From NCBI GenBank assembly GCA_031268315.1, contig JAIRXK010000036.1, positions 1 through 51,778 on the forward strand: a DNA stretch of 51,778 nucleotides. The letters run 5' to 3'. The notes under the pieces are model-generated. The model was given only the letters and a program-made list of their open reading frames with translations. It was not told where the DNA came from and did not search any database. This document shows positions 17,642 to 25,391 of the stretch, in pieces. The DNA comes from Puniceicoccales bacterium (GTDB taxonomy: Bacteria > Verrucomicrobiota > Verrucomicrobiia > Opitutales > JAIRLM01). Numbering within the stretch: the stretch's first letter is position 1; the number at the start of each line of letters is the position of its first letter. The translations under genes and the position numbers were made by a program.

Positions 17642-19000
17642 ATGACCGATACACGTTCTTTGTTAAATTCCACGGATTGCTCACCAATCCAATCATTCAC
17701 CGATCCCGAAAGCGGGGAAAATCTTCAGAATGCCTCCGCGGCCGTAGAAAACCCGCCTATTCAATGCGACATTTTGAAAAGTTGGGTGGACCCGCGCACC
17801 ATCGACTCACCCCTCCAAGATGCCTGGGATGTGGTGCGTAGCATTTTTCTCACCCTGTGCGGCATCGGGAAGGAAATTTTTTTTAAAATCTTCCAATTTT
17901 TCCGGCGGACGGGCGACAACGTCACCATTACTCCCACGGAAACACTACTAAATTCACCGGAAACAAGAGAGATCTTTTTTCGGAATATTCGCTTGGCCAC
18001 CAATCATTTGCAGATTCTTGCCGCCGAATACCAACGGCTTTCCTTGCCGCTGGGCACGGATAATTTCATCCGATGGACAGGCAGCGACGATATCCATGAG
18101 CAAAGCCGCCTCAACCTTGCCCTTCCAAAAAATTTCCCAGCTACAGGAGATCCTCGCCGGACAATTAAAGCGCGCCTGAAAGTGCTCAATGACTTACTGG
18201 TCGAAAAAGGATTCGTTGCCTTCAAGGAGGGAAAAATTATCCTCCATCTGCATTCGCACTTTGCCTGCGCATTTCTCTATGACGATGCCCTTAAAAAAAT
18301 TTGCATTCACATGCGAGATACGGCGAGCGATCGCTTTTGGGAAGCGGGATCAAGCGTCAATTGGCTCGCAAATTTTAAGCAACAAATGGGCATTATTCCC
18401 GACGTATATGCCATGGGAGACCTATTTGTCCACTGCTGCGCGGAGGTGCTGGGCCGGGATAATTTGCTTATCACCGGCTATTCCATGGGCGGCGGAATTG
18501 CATTTTTCAGCGGCGTGCGTAACCGCGTGCCAGCCATTGGATTTAATCCCGCATTTCTCTCGAAATATCACAATCAGTGCTTTCCGGATGGATGGGAGGA
18601 GTGGGTCAAAGAAAATATTTCATCTCTTTCCACTTCCAACGACATACTGTCCCAGTGCATCGATAATCCTCGCACCGGCGGCATATCACCCACATGCCTG
18701 CCTGAGGGAATTACCGTTTACCTTACCCAGTCAGCCCGCTCCCGTTGGGGAAAAATTTTTGACTCCCTTCGCGGGCACTATCTCTCTGAAATTACATATG
18801 GAATGCTCCACGAATTATACGCCGGCGGAAAAGAAAATCGGCTGGATTTCTATCGCATTTACAACACTCTCCCCGCACATATTCAAGATGCCTATCAATC
18901 TAAGTATTCCATGGAAATTCAAGAAACGAATGAAAATGCCTACAACGACGCAAAAATTGAACTGCTAAGTGATTATCGTGAAGTAAATTGCGCAGCTTAG
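17642..19000 (+). CDS. Alpha/beta-hydrolase (lipase-like) protein, candidate effector
   Basis: A 452-residue protein of unknown exact function. Its clearest feature is the nucleophile elbow LLITGYSMGGGIAFFSG (G-x-S-x-G, about residue 280), preceded by a strand and by a helix DLFVHCCAEVLGRD, as in class-3 lipases and related DUF2974-type hydrolases. AIGFNPAF follows like the next strand. A His in RGHYLSEITYG could complete a triad. A hydrophobic segment, SIFLTLCGIGKEIFFKIFQFF (about 66-86), may bind membrane. There is no signal peptide, and a polar, low-complexity N terminus is typical of secreted effectors. It opens an accessory block of three plus-strand genes. Confidence 0.6.
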   Translation: MTDTRSLLNSTDCSPIQSFTDPESGENLQNASAAVENPPIQCDILKSWVDPRTIDSPLQDAWDVVRSIFLTLCGIGKEIFFKIFQFFRRTGDNVTITPTETLLNSPETREIFFRNIRLATNHLQILAAEYQRLSLPLGTDNFIRWTGSDDIHEQSRLNLALPKNFPATGDPRRTIKARLKVLNDLLVEKGFVAFKEGKIILHLHSHFACAFLYDDALKKICIHMRDTASDRFWEAGSSVNWLANFKQQMGIIPDVYAMGDLFVHCCAEVLGRDNLLITGYSMGGGIAFFSGVRNRVPAIGFNPAFLSKYHNQCFPDGWEEWVKENISSLSTSNDILSQCIDNPRTGGISPTCLPEGITVYLTQSARSRWGKIFDSLRGHYLSEITYGMLHELYAGGKENRLDFYRIYNTLPAHIQDAYQSKYSMEIQETNENAYNDAKIELLSDYREVNCAA

Positions 19001-19050
19001 GTCCCCTAGGAAAAATTAGAATTGCCATTTTTTTGATTATTTGCTAGTAA

Positions 19051-19296
19051 ATGGATAGTCGGTGCTGTGGTGCTGTGGTGCTGTGGTGCTGTGGTGCTGT
19101 GGTGCTGTGGTGCTGTGGTGCTGTGGTGCTGTGGTGCTGTGGTGCTGTGGTGCTGTGGTGCTGTGGTGCTGTGGTGCTACGGTACTACGGTACTACGGTA
19201 CTACGGTACTACGGTACTACGGTACTACGGTACTACGGTACTATTCCCGCCCTGCGGCGGCGCTATGTCTATTACAAAATGGAGACTGAAATATGA
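19051..19296 (+). other. Possible repeat-encoded leader frame coupled to the next gene
   Basis: An ATG at 19051 opens an 81-codon frame through the octanucleotide tract, giving a Cys/Val/Trp/Leu-rich octapeptide repeat (AVVLWCCG). In the present copy number its TGA (19294-19296) overlaps the ATG at 19293. One unit gained or lost would shift the frame and move the stop to 19289 or 19312. No strong ribosome site precedes 19051, so translation is unproven. Confidence 0.3.
19061..19244 (+). repeat. Octanucleotide tandem repeat, 23 units
   Basis: There are fourteen perfect GGTGCTGT units (19061-19172), one hybrid GGTGCTAC (19173-19180), seven GGTACTAC (19181-19236) and a final GGTACTAT. All three frames are open through the tract because an 8-bp unit cycles through frames. 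It sits 49 bp upstream of the start of the kinase-like gene. Perfect arrays of this length usually vary in copy number. Confidence 0.97.
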
Positions 19297-21458
19297 ATTT
19301 TGCCAATGCTAAAGTTAACAGGCAATTTACTCGGCAGCGGGATAGAAACTCCGACGACAATAGTCAAACTCCCCCTACGTCCACATCCTTTGCAGGAATA
19401 GCGTTCGATAAAACCATAAATGCAAGGACGTACGCACCATTTCCGCAGCAAATCAAACTATTGACGCCCTTCGTGCCCGCAAAATATGTGCCAATTTTGA
19501 GCGGAACTGCGGTTGTGCCAAAATTTCACCCGCGCCCAATCGAAACATCGGAGAGCCATTCAAAGCTAGCTCAAAGTCCACTTCACGCCAATGGGACAAA
19601 CATTGCGGGAATGGGCGACGACCACTCGTGGACGCCCGCGGAAGAGAGTCGCTGGCCGACACAGGAAAACAACCAGTTGGACCAGGTTCAATTTGGCCAA
19701 CTAAGCGGCGAGGTCCTCGCACTGATGGTCGAAGATGAAAAAAGCGCCGATCGAAATAGCAGCGCAGTTTACTCCAATGCCGCCACGTCGAAATTTTGCG
19801 AGCCAACCGTACTCGATGGTCTGTATAAATTATTTTTCACTGCGAAAAAGAGGATCTGCCAGCTGGCCAACATCGACGGGGCAAAGTTTCGAAAAAATCT
19901 TCTTTCCTACGAAAAAAATCTCTGGGATTCAGCCAACGAAATCGTTGCCATCGCCGGCAGTGCATATCGTGCGAAGGGCAAAAAAATAGGCGCCTCCGAC
20001 ATAGCAACCGTTTATCATTCCGTATATAACACATTGGCGACAAAGCAAATTAATCGACTTGCCGACATCAATAAATTGGATGAAAATTACAGGCTTCCCC
20101 TCTTTCCTGTGGAAAAAATAGAGACCGTTTCCCTCATTCCATCCGACGACTTTTCCACGATAGCCGCAGACATCCAAAAAATTATGGGCCATATCCTATC
20201 GAGAAAGTTAGCGCAGCTCATGAGGAATGAAAATTTTTCTGCCTTTTTCCATAAATACCTCGACATTCCCCATTCGCACATCGTCGGCGTTGGATTTTCC
20301 AGCATCGTATGCGAGGCTATTCACATGGGCCAAACGCTCTGTATCCGTCCCATGCGCGAACAAAAAGAGGAAAAGAGGATATTCGAATTATTTTCCATGG
20401 CAAAACTTTATAGCGATGAGTCGAAGGAAAATTCTGATTTAAAAAAGAAAACCAAGGCGGTCTGTGAGATCGGAAAATACATAGCCCAAGCCGGCGGTGG
20501 CGATTCGCCGACGCACGCCGTAGAAATAAGGAAGGAAAATGGTGTGGAATACATTTTTATGACAAAGGAGGGGAACGATCCAATCATTTCTCTGCTGAAG
20601 AAAAAGGAAGAAATCTCAGAGGAAACGGTCATTTCATCCGTTTGGGCACAGTTCCTGTCAATGGTGGTGGGGCAAATGGACGGCCATTTCGGAAACTTTA
20701 TTGTCAAAAAAATACGGCAAAGGGTCGGTGAATGCGATACTTTAGTTATTAAGGCAATTGATTTTGGACTCACATTTCCCACATTTCTTTTCGGCAATAA
20801 CAGCAATGAAACCGTACAAATCATGTGCGAAACCTATAGAAAAAATAGTCCCAGTGCCTATGCAAAAAAATATGGGGAAATTAAACAACTAGCGCGTGGC
20901 GAAGAAGAAAATATGTTTAATAGCAAATTTTCAAACGCACTAAAAATACTAAAGGATAAAAATCATGCAGCCTTTTTTGCCAAAAAACTCGATGTGTTTC
21001 GAGAATATTCAATCCAAGATTTGACAAAATTTTTTAGAAATATCGAGAATAAAGAATTAAAATCATTGGCAGAAACTTGCACTGCGGAAAAAATGCAAGA
21101 ATTAGCAGCAATAATCACCGGTCGGCTGCAAAATTTAATGCTAACAGATATGCAACGCTATCAGCGCTTTTTCTTCATTGGCATGCATCCACTAACCGCG
21201 GAAATTAAAAAAAAGTTTTTGGAGATCTTATCCGCAAAGTGGCAGAAAAAAATAAAAACCCTGCTGGAAAAAAATCGCTTTACGCAGCTCGAGATCGAAA
21301 CCACTGCTGCGCGCATGGAAATTCTGAGGAGAGATGTGGAAAAAGCGGACATCATTGAAGGTACTTTTTTGGAAGCTCTGAAAAGTAACGATGGTCGATT
21401 TTCTTCCGCCAACTGCCTAATGAGGAGAATTTTAACGCCAACTCATCCGCAACAATAA
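19293..21458 (+). CDS. Lipid/protein-kinase-like protein, candidate effector
   Basis: A 721-residue protein. The C-terminal half carries a catalytic-loop motif GQMDGHFGNFIV followed, after a variable insert, by VIKAIDFGLTFP. A D-x-H-x-x-N then D-F-G order followed by L-x-F-P resembles the PI3/PI4-kinase superfamily (DRH-x-GN ... iDFG; type II PI4K has IDNGLAFP). A possible N-lobe includes GVGFSSIVCEAI and LCIRPMREQ. The first about 150 residues are polar and disordered-looking; the end is helical and Lys-rich. No signal peptide. GGAG lies 8 nt before the ATG. The repeat array just upstream could modulate expression. The kinase call rests on motifs only. Confidence 0.55.
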   Translation: MNFANAKVNRQFTRQRDRNSDDNSQTPPTSTSFAGIAFDKTINARTYAPFPQQIKLLTPFVPAKYVPILSGTAVVPKFHPRPIETSESHSKLAQSPLHANGTNIAGMGDDHSWTPAEESRWPTQENNQLDQVQFGQLSGEVLALMVEDEKSADRNSSAVYSNAATSKFCEPTVLDGLYKLFFTAKKRICQLANIDGAKFRKNLLSYEKNLWDSANEIVAIAGSAYRAKGKKIGASDIATVYHSVYNTLATKQINRLADINKLDENYRLPLFPVEKIETVSLIPSDDFSTIAADIQKIMGHILSRKLAQLMRNENFSAFFHKYLDIPHSHIVGVGFSSIVCEAIHMGQTLCIRPMREQKEEKRIFELFSMAKLYSDESKENSDLKKKTKAVCEIGKYIAQAGGGDSPTHAVEIRKENGVEYIFMTKEGNDPIISLLKKKEEISEETVISSVWAQFLSMVVGQMDGHFGNFIVKKIRQRVGECDTLVIKAIDFGLTFPTFLFGNNSNETVQIMCETYRKNSPSAYAKKYGEIKQLARGEEENMFNSKFSNALKILKDKNHAAFFAKKLDVFREYSIQDLTKFFRNIENKELKSLAETCTAEKMQELAAIITGRLQNLMLTDMQRYQRFFFIGMHPLTAEIKKKFLEILSAKWQKKIKTLLEKNRFTQLEIETTAARMEILRRDVEKADIIEGTFLEALKSNDGRFSSANCLMRRILTPTHPQQ

Positions 21459-21751
21459 GTGCCCTTCCTCGGAAGCAATCCGCATGCCTGCAATCTCTTT
21501 TCCGCCGCTTCTTCGACTACGCCGAATGGGCTCGCCCACCGGATGAAAATTTTCCAATTTTTTCGTCCATTTACCAATTTAATCGCCACAATGTCGAGAT
21601 TTAACCCATTGAAGCGCACCTACTTTACCCGCTTGAACATAGGAAAAACCAGACACTCTAAAAAATTTTTGATAAATTTATATAATTTTCAATAATTTTG
21701 CATTTTTTTCTCGCCAAAACCAATACCTTTCCCATCGTAGGCCATAACCTT

Positions 21752-23629
21752 ATGGCAACGGAGAAAGAAGAAGTAAAGTCCGCTGAAGCCCAAAGCAGGG
21801 AAAAAGCGGAACAGGTTCCATTGGACCAGTTGCAATTTCGGACTGCCTGGTTCAACGATGATAGCGATATGACCGTGCGTGTCCCGGCGGGTAAATGCCC
21901 GCCATCTGGCACCATGGGCTTTTTAAAAGAGGGCAGCAAACGAAATAGAAAACCTCCCTTTCATAGAAATGAACCTGGAGGCGAATGCCGACGCGGCGAA
22001 TCCACTTCACCCGGTGGAAATTCGCCTCTTCGTAGCCCGCGGAGCCCATTCGCTGAAACCAACCGTCGCGAGGGCAATTTTCTTCCGCGCCAACATTCTC
22101 CATCGCAGCGCAGTGAGCGCGATGGTAGGCAAGATTTTCCGAAAAACCGAAGCGTCCGCTTTAACAAGTCCTCCGACCGCCGCCCATGGATTCCGGCACC
22201 GCCTCCGGAAATGGATTGCTCCATCTCTTTCTACGCAACTGATGAATGCTTTAAACCCATCGCAGAGCGCATCCAAAAAACGGGAAAAACGTATGCCACT
22301 TTTCCCATTGCAAAATCATTCCTGGATTCCCCGGAAAAGTTTGTCTTCGTTCTTCGCAAAAATTCCGATGCATCGGCAAAATTTTACTACTCTCCTCTCG
22401 ATGGCATACCCTTCTCGTCCGTGGAAAACGCCGTCGACCACTTGATTCGCAACCACAGAGAGTCCATCTTCACCGCCGACATCTGCGAAGGAACACCTCC
22501 ACACGGAAACTTTTCGACGGTTGTCCTGTGCCCGTTCCTTAAAAAGCCAATCGCCGCCCAGAACCACCATAGCTACCGTAAATTGCTCTACGAACACTTC
22601 CTACAGCACGTGTACGGCCTGCCCTTTGAGAGTTTCTGCGATCGCCTGGAAACATCGTCGGCACAGGAAGATGTCCAAAGCTGGCTCGACTCCATGAAGC
22701 AAACGCTCACCTACCGAATCAAGCGGCAGGAAGGCCCAAGCGAAGGGCCCGATGTGCAACGGACCGCCGAAAATCCCACTCCAAGCACAGATGGAAGCGA
22801 GACAAAAATATCCAACGGAGAAACGGATCCATCCGAAGAAATGACTTTCAGCTCGCTTGCCGACGCCCGCCGCTACCTCATTGAAAATCCCTCGGACCAC
22901 GTTCATACTTCCGAATGCGTCCGCGTTCCCGGCACCTCGCTGGCAAAAATTTACGATCGCGACATGCGCCGATTCGTCGAATTTCACTGGCAACAGCAAA
23001 AGCGATTCCCACTTGAAACGGCCAATGCACTGCGTAGCAAACTCAAGCAGAATAATCTCTACTGCTACAAGCGCGGAAAGAAGGGCATTTCCTATGTCTG
23101 CGCAGCACAGCGCAAGTTCCGCGGCGAAGAAGCCCGCCTCGCCGATGCCCGGGAAATGATACTCGATGCCATCTGCGCATCACCCCTCATTAGGGCGGAA
23201 GATGTGGCGGCAAAGTTAGCAAATTCCATGGCAGATACCGACGTAGCAAACCACCTGACCTGGCTTATCCACGAGGGCCACGTGACCGAATTCGAAGACG
23301 GAACACTCCTTGTCTATCAAAAGCTAGCTCCCGAAAGAGCAGATTTAAAAACTCAAGCCTCGAAAGTCTCCTCAGAACAATCCGATACCGCAGAAGAAAT
23401 CGAAAGTCATGGCACAGCCGTCTTCGGTGCCAGCAGCGAAGAAATCGCTAACACAGTGGAAGAAATAGTGGAAAATGTGCTGGACGACGCGATCGCAGAA
23501 GCAGCAAAAGACATGCTCGAATGCGCAACGGATAACGATGCATGCACAAGCAACGATGGAAATGCTGTCACTCACCCTCCCCACATAGTCAATGGAGTGT
23601 CACGCACAGATACGCACAGCGAATCTTGA
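21752..23629 (+). CDS. Large basic protein with internal duplication and possible winged helix
   Basis: Not a family I recognise. From the ATG at 21752 it has 625 residues; an in-frame ATG lies at 21698. Residues about 60-150 are Arg/Ser/Pro-rich and disordered (RRGESTSPGGNSPLRSPRSP). A globular block follows (DCSISFYATDECFKPIAERI). The pattern FSSVENAVDHLIRN near 220 recurs as FSSLADARRYLIEN near 365, suggesting two copies of a domain. Around 465-525, REMILDAICASPLIRAEDVA to GHVTEFEDGTLLVY looks like a winged helix. The tail is acidic. A nucleic-acid-binding role is an inference. About 290 bp separate it from the kinase-like gene, with no other gene seen. Confidence 0.6.
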   Translation: MATEKEEVKSAEAQSREKAEQVPLDQLQFRTAWFNDDSDMTVRVPAGKCPPSGTMGFLKEGSKRNRKPPFHRNEPGGECRRGESTSPGGNSPLRSPRSPFAETNRREGNFLPRQHSPSQRSERDGRQDFPKNRSVRFNKSSDRRPWIPAPPPEMDCSISFYATDECFKPIAERIQKTGKTYATFPIAKSFLDSPEKFVFVLRKNSDASAKFYYSPLDGIPFSSVENAVDHLIRNHRESIFTADICEGTPPHGNFSTVVLCPFLKKPIAAQNHHSYRKLLYEHFLQHVYGLPFESFCDRLETSSAQEDVQSWLDSMKQTLTYRIKRQEGPSEGPDVQRTAENPTPSTDGSETKISNGETDPSEEMTFSSLADARRYLIENPSDHVHTSECVRVPGTSLAKIYDRDMRRFVEFHWQQQKRFPLETANALRSKLKQNNLYCYKRGKKGISYVCAAQRKFRGEEARLADAREMILDAICASPLIRAEDVAAKLANSMADTDVANHLTWLIHEGHVTEFEDGTLLVYQKLAPERADLKTQASKVSSEQSDTAEEIESHGTAVFGASSEEIANTVEEIVENVLDDAIAEAAKDMLECATDNDACTSNDGNAVTHPPHIVNGVSRTDTHSES

Positions 23630-23635
23630 AAAAAG

Positions 23636-23664
23636 TTGACGCGGCCAATGCTGGGCACTAGATT
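23636..23664 (+). promoter_or_regulatory. Sigma70-type promoter for malQ
   Basis: TTGACG (-35), a 17-bp spacer and TAGATT (-10), about 109 bp before the malQ ATG. Confidence 0.6.
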
Positions 23665-23772
23665 GCCTCGCGGAAACACTCCGGTGGCCGCGGCCCTGTC
23701 TCTCACAGCACGCTTCAAAATAATCACTGAAGAAATGTTGCAAATTCCATGGCATTTTCATAAAATCATTGC

Positions 23773-25296
23773 ATGGAAGTAGTTCCTGAATTTTTACACC
23801 CCCGCAGCAGCGGTGTTTTGCTTCCCGTTGCATCGCTTCCCGGACCCTATGGAATCGGCGAGCTCGGCAGCGTTGCTCTGGAATGGCTTGAATACTTAAA
23901 TGAAACGGGCCAAAGACTTTGGCAAATTCTCCCCATCCATCCGACCGGCGTCGGTCACTCTCCCTACCAATCCTCGTCGGCGATGGCATATAATCCCATG
24001 CTCATTGGTTTGGACCAGCTGCATCGCGAGGATTTACTGTGCGACAATGATTTTATCGCCTACCCAAAAACTTCGGGAAACACTATTGCCTACGAAACCA
24101 TTCTCCCATTCCGCTATGAACTTCTAAAAAAAGCCGCGGAAAATTTTCTACGGCGAGGCAAGCTGGATGAATATGAAAATTTTTGCCAAGGAGAAAAATC
24201 CTGGCTCGAAGACTATGTCCTATTTGAATGTTTGAGCCGGCGCTTTGCAGGAAAGACTTGGAATCACTGGCCGGAAGAATTTTGCAATCGCAATCCGGAA
24301 GCACTAAAAAAATTCAGCGAAGAAAATGCGCACGGGATTCACATCTTGTCCCTATGGCAATACTTTTTTCACCGCCAATGGCAATTAATTCGCAGACGAG
24401 CCGAAGAACTATCCATCAAAATCATCGGCGATATGCCTATTTTTGTCTCCCATCACAGCGCCGACGTGTGGGCTAACAGAGAACTTTTTGATCTCTGCAA
24501 GGATGGTAGCCCACGGACGGTCGCTGGAGTTCCGCCAGATTATTTCAGCAGCAGCGGCCAGCGCTGGGGAAATCCACTCTACCTCTGGGATCGGCATCGA
24601 AACACAAACTATGCCTGGTGGACACGGCGCCTCCTCGGCTCGATGAAGCTCTACGACGCAATACGCATCGACCATTTCAGGGGATTTGCCGACTACTGGG
24701 AAATTCCAGCAGCTTGCCCAACCGCCATGGAGGGCCGATGGATGCCCGGCCCCGGCGAACACTTTTTTCGCAGCATCCTCAGCCAAGTCGGCCCCCTGCC
24801 CTTCATCGCGGAAGATCTTGGAATCCTCAGCGATGAGGCGGTTCATTTGCGTGAAAACCTTGGCATTCCAGGCCTGCGAATCGTCCTATTCGCCTTCGAT
24901 AGCGACGATCCCTCTTCTCATTTTCTCCCGATGAATTTTTCAAAAAACTGCATCGCCTATACCGGCACCCACGACAATAACACCGCAATGGGCGCACTTG
25001 ATAGCTGTAATTTTGCCGCAGACGGATCATCCATTGGGCAAAAAAGGAGACAAATTCTAAAGAAATATCTCCCGCGGGAACATGCATTACTTCCTCTCCA
25101 TGAGGCCCTTCTCCACTGGATTTCCAAGTCCAATGCACAGTGGGTTATCTTCCCCATGCAGGATGTGCTTGGTCTGGGAAGGGAAGCACGACTCAATGTC
25201 CCCGGCCAGGCGGAAGGAAATTGGCAGTGGAAATTAAACGGCGAAGAAAAAATGCCAAAAATCCGCTTTCTTCTGCAAAAAATCAGCCAAAGATAG
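23773..25296 (+). CDS. malQ: 4-alpha-glucanotransferase (amylomaltase)
   Basis: MalQ (GH77) transfers glucan segments between maltooligosaccharides and works with phosphorylase in glycogen/maltodextrin use. The 507-residue protein starts SSGVLLPVASLPGPYGIGEL. It has the nucleophile Asp in AIRIDHFRGFADYWEIPA, the acid/base Glu in FIAEDLGIL, and the transition-state Asp in YTGTHDNNT. The substrate-pocket stretch PPDYFSSSGQRWGNPLY is intact. It is flanked by effector-like genes rather than other glycogen genes, although glgC and glgP lie further along the window. Confidence 0.96.
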   Translation: MEVVPEFLHPRSSGVLLPVASLPGPYGIGELGSVALEWLEYLNETGQRLWQILPIHPTGVGHSPYQSSSAMAYNPMLIGLDQLHREDLLCDNDFIAYPKTSGNTIAYETILPFRYELLKKAAENFLRRGKLDEYENFCQGEKSWLEDYVLFECLSRRFAGKTWNHWPEEFCNRNPEALKKFSEENAHGIHILSLWQYFFHRQWQLIRRRAEELSIKIIGDMPIFVSHHSADVWANRELFDLCKDGSPRTVAGVPPDYFSSSGQRWGNPLYLWDRHRNTNYAWWTRRLLGSMKLYDAIRIDHFRGFADYWEIPAACPTAMEGRWMPGPGEHFFRSILSQVGPLPFIAEDLGILSDEAVHLRENLGIPGLRIVLFAFDSDDPSSHFLPMNFSKNCIAYTGTHDNNTAMGALDSCNFAADGSSIGQKRRQILKKYLPREHALLPLHEALLHWISKSNAQWVIFPMQDVLGLGREARLNVPGQAEGNWQWKLNGEEKMPKIRFLLQKISQR

Positions 25297-25356
25297 CGGC
25301 TTGCCGTCAAAATTTTTACAAAAAATTGTCGCTACAAAAATAAAAATTATTTTTTG

Positions 25357-25386
25357 TTGATATTTAGCGAAAAATTTGAATTCTAT
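25357..25386 (+). promoter_or_regulatory. Putative promoter giving a leaderless phosphatase mRNA
   Basis: TTGATA (25357-25362), an 18-bp spacer and TTCTAT (25381-25386). Transcription would start at about the ATG at 25392. No ribosome site is visible. Confidence 0.4.
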
Positions 25387-25391
25387 ATCAT

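Noticed and set aside
19061..19244. CRISPR array
   Set aside because: Units are contiguous 8-mers with no spacers; it is a simple tandem repeat.
19293..21458. HipA-type toxin kinase
   Set aside because: The HipA catalytic pattern (N-x-D-R-H-x-x-N) and a HipB partner are both absent.
21459..21697. 78-residue frame directly after the kinase-like gene
   Set aside because: It opens immediately after the stop with no ribosome site and shows no protein-like pattern; treated as intergenic.
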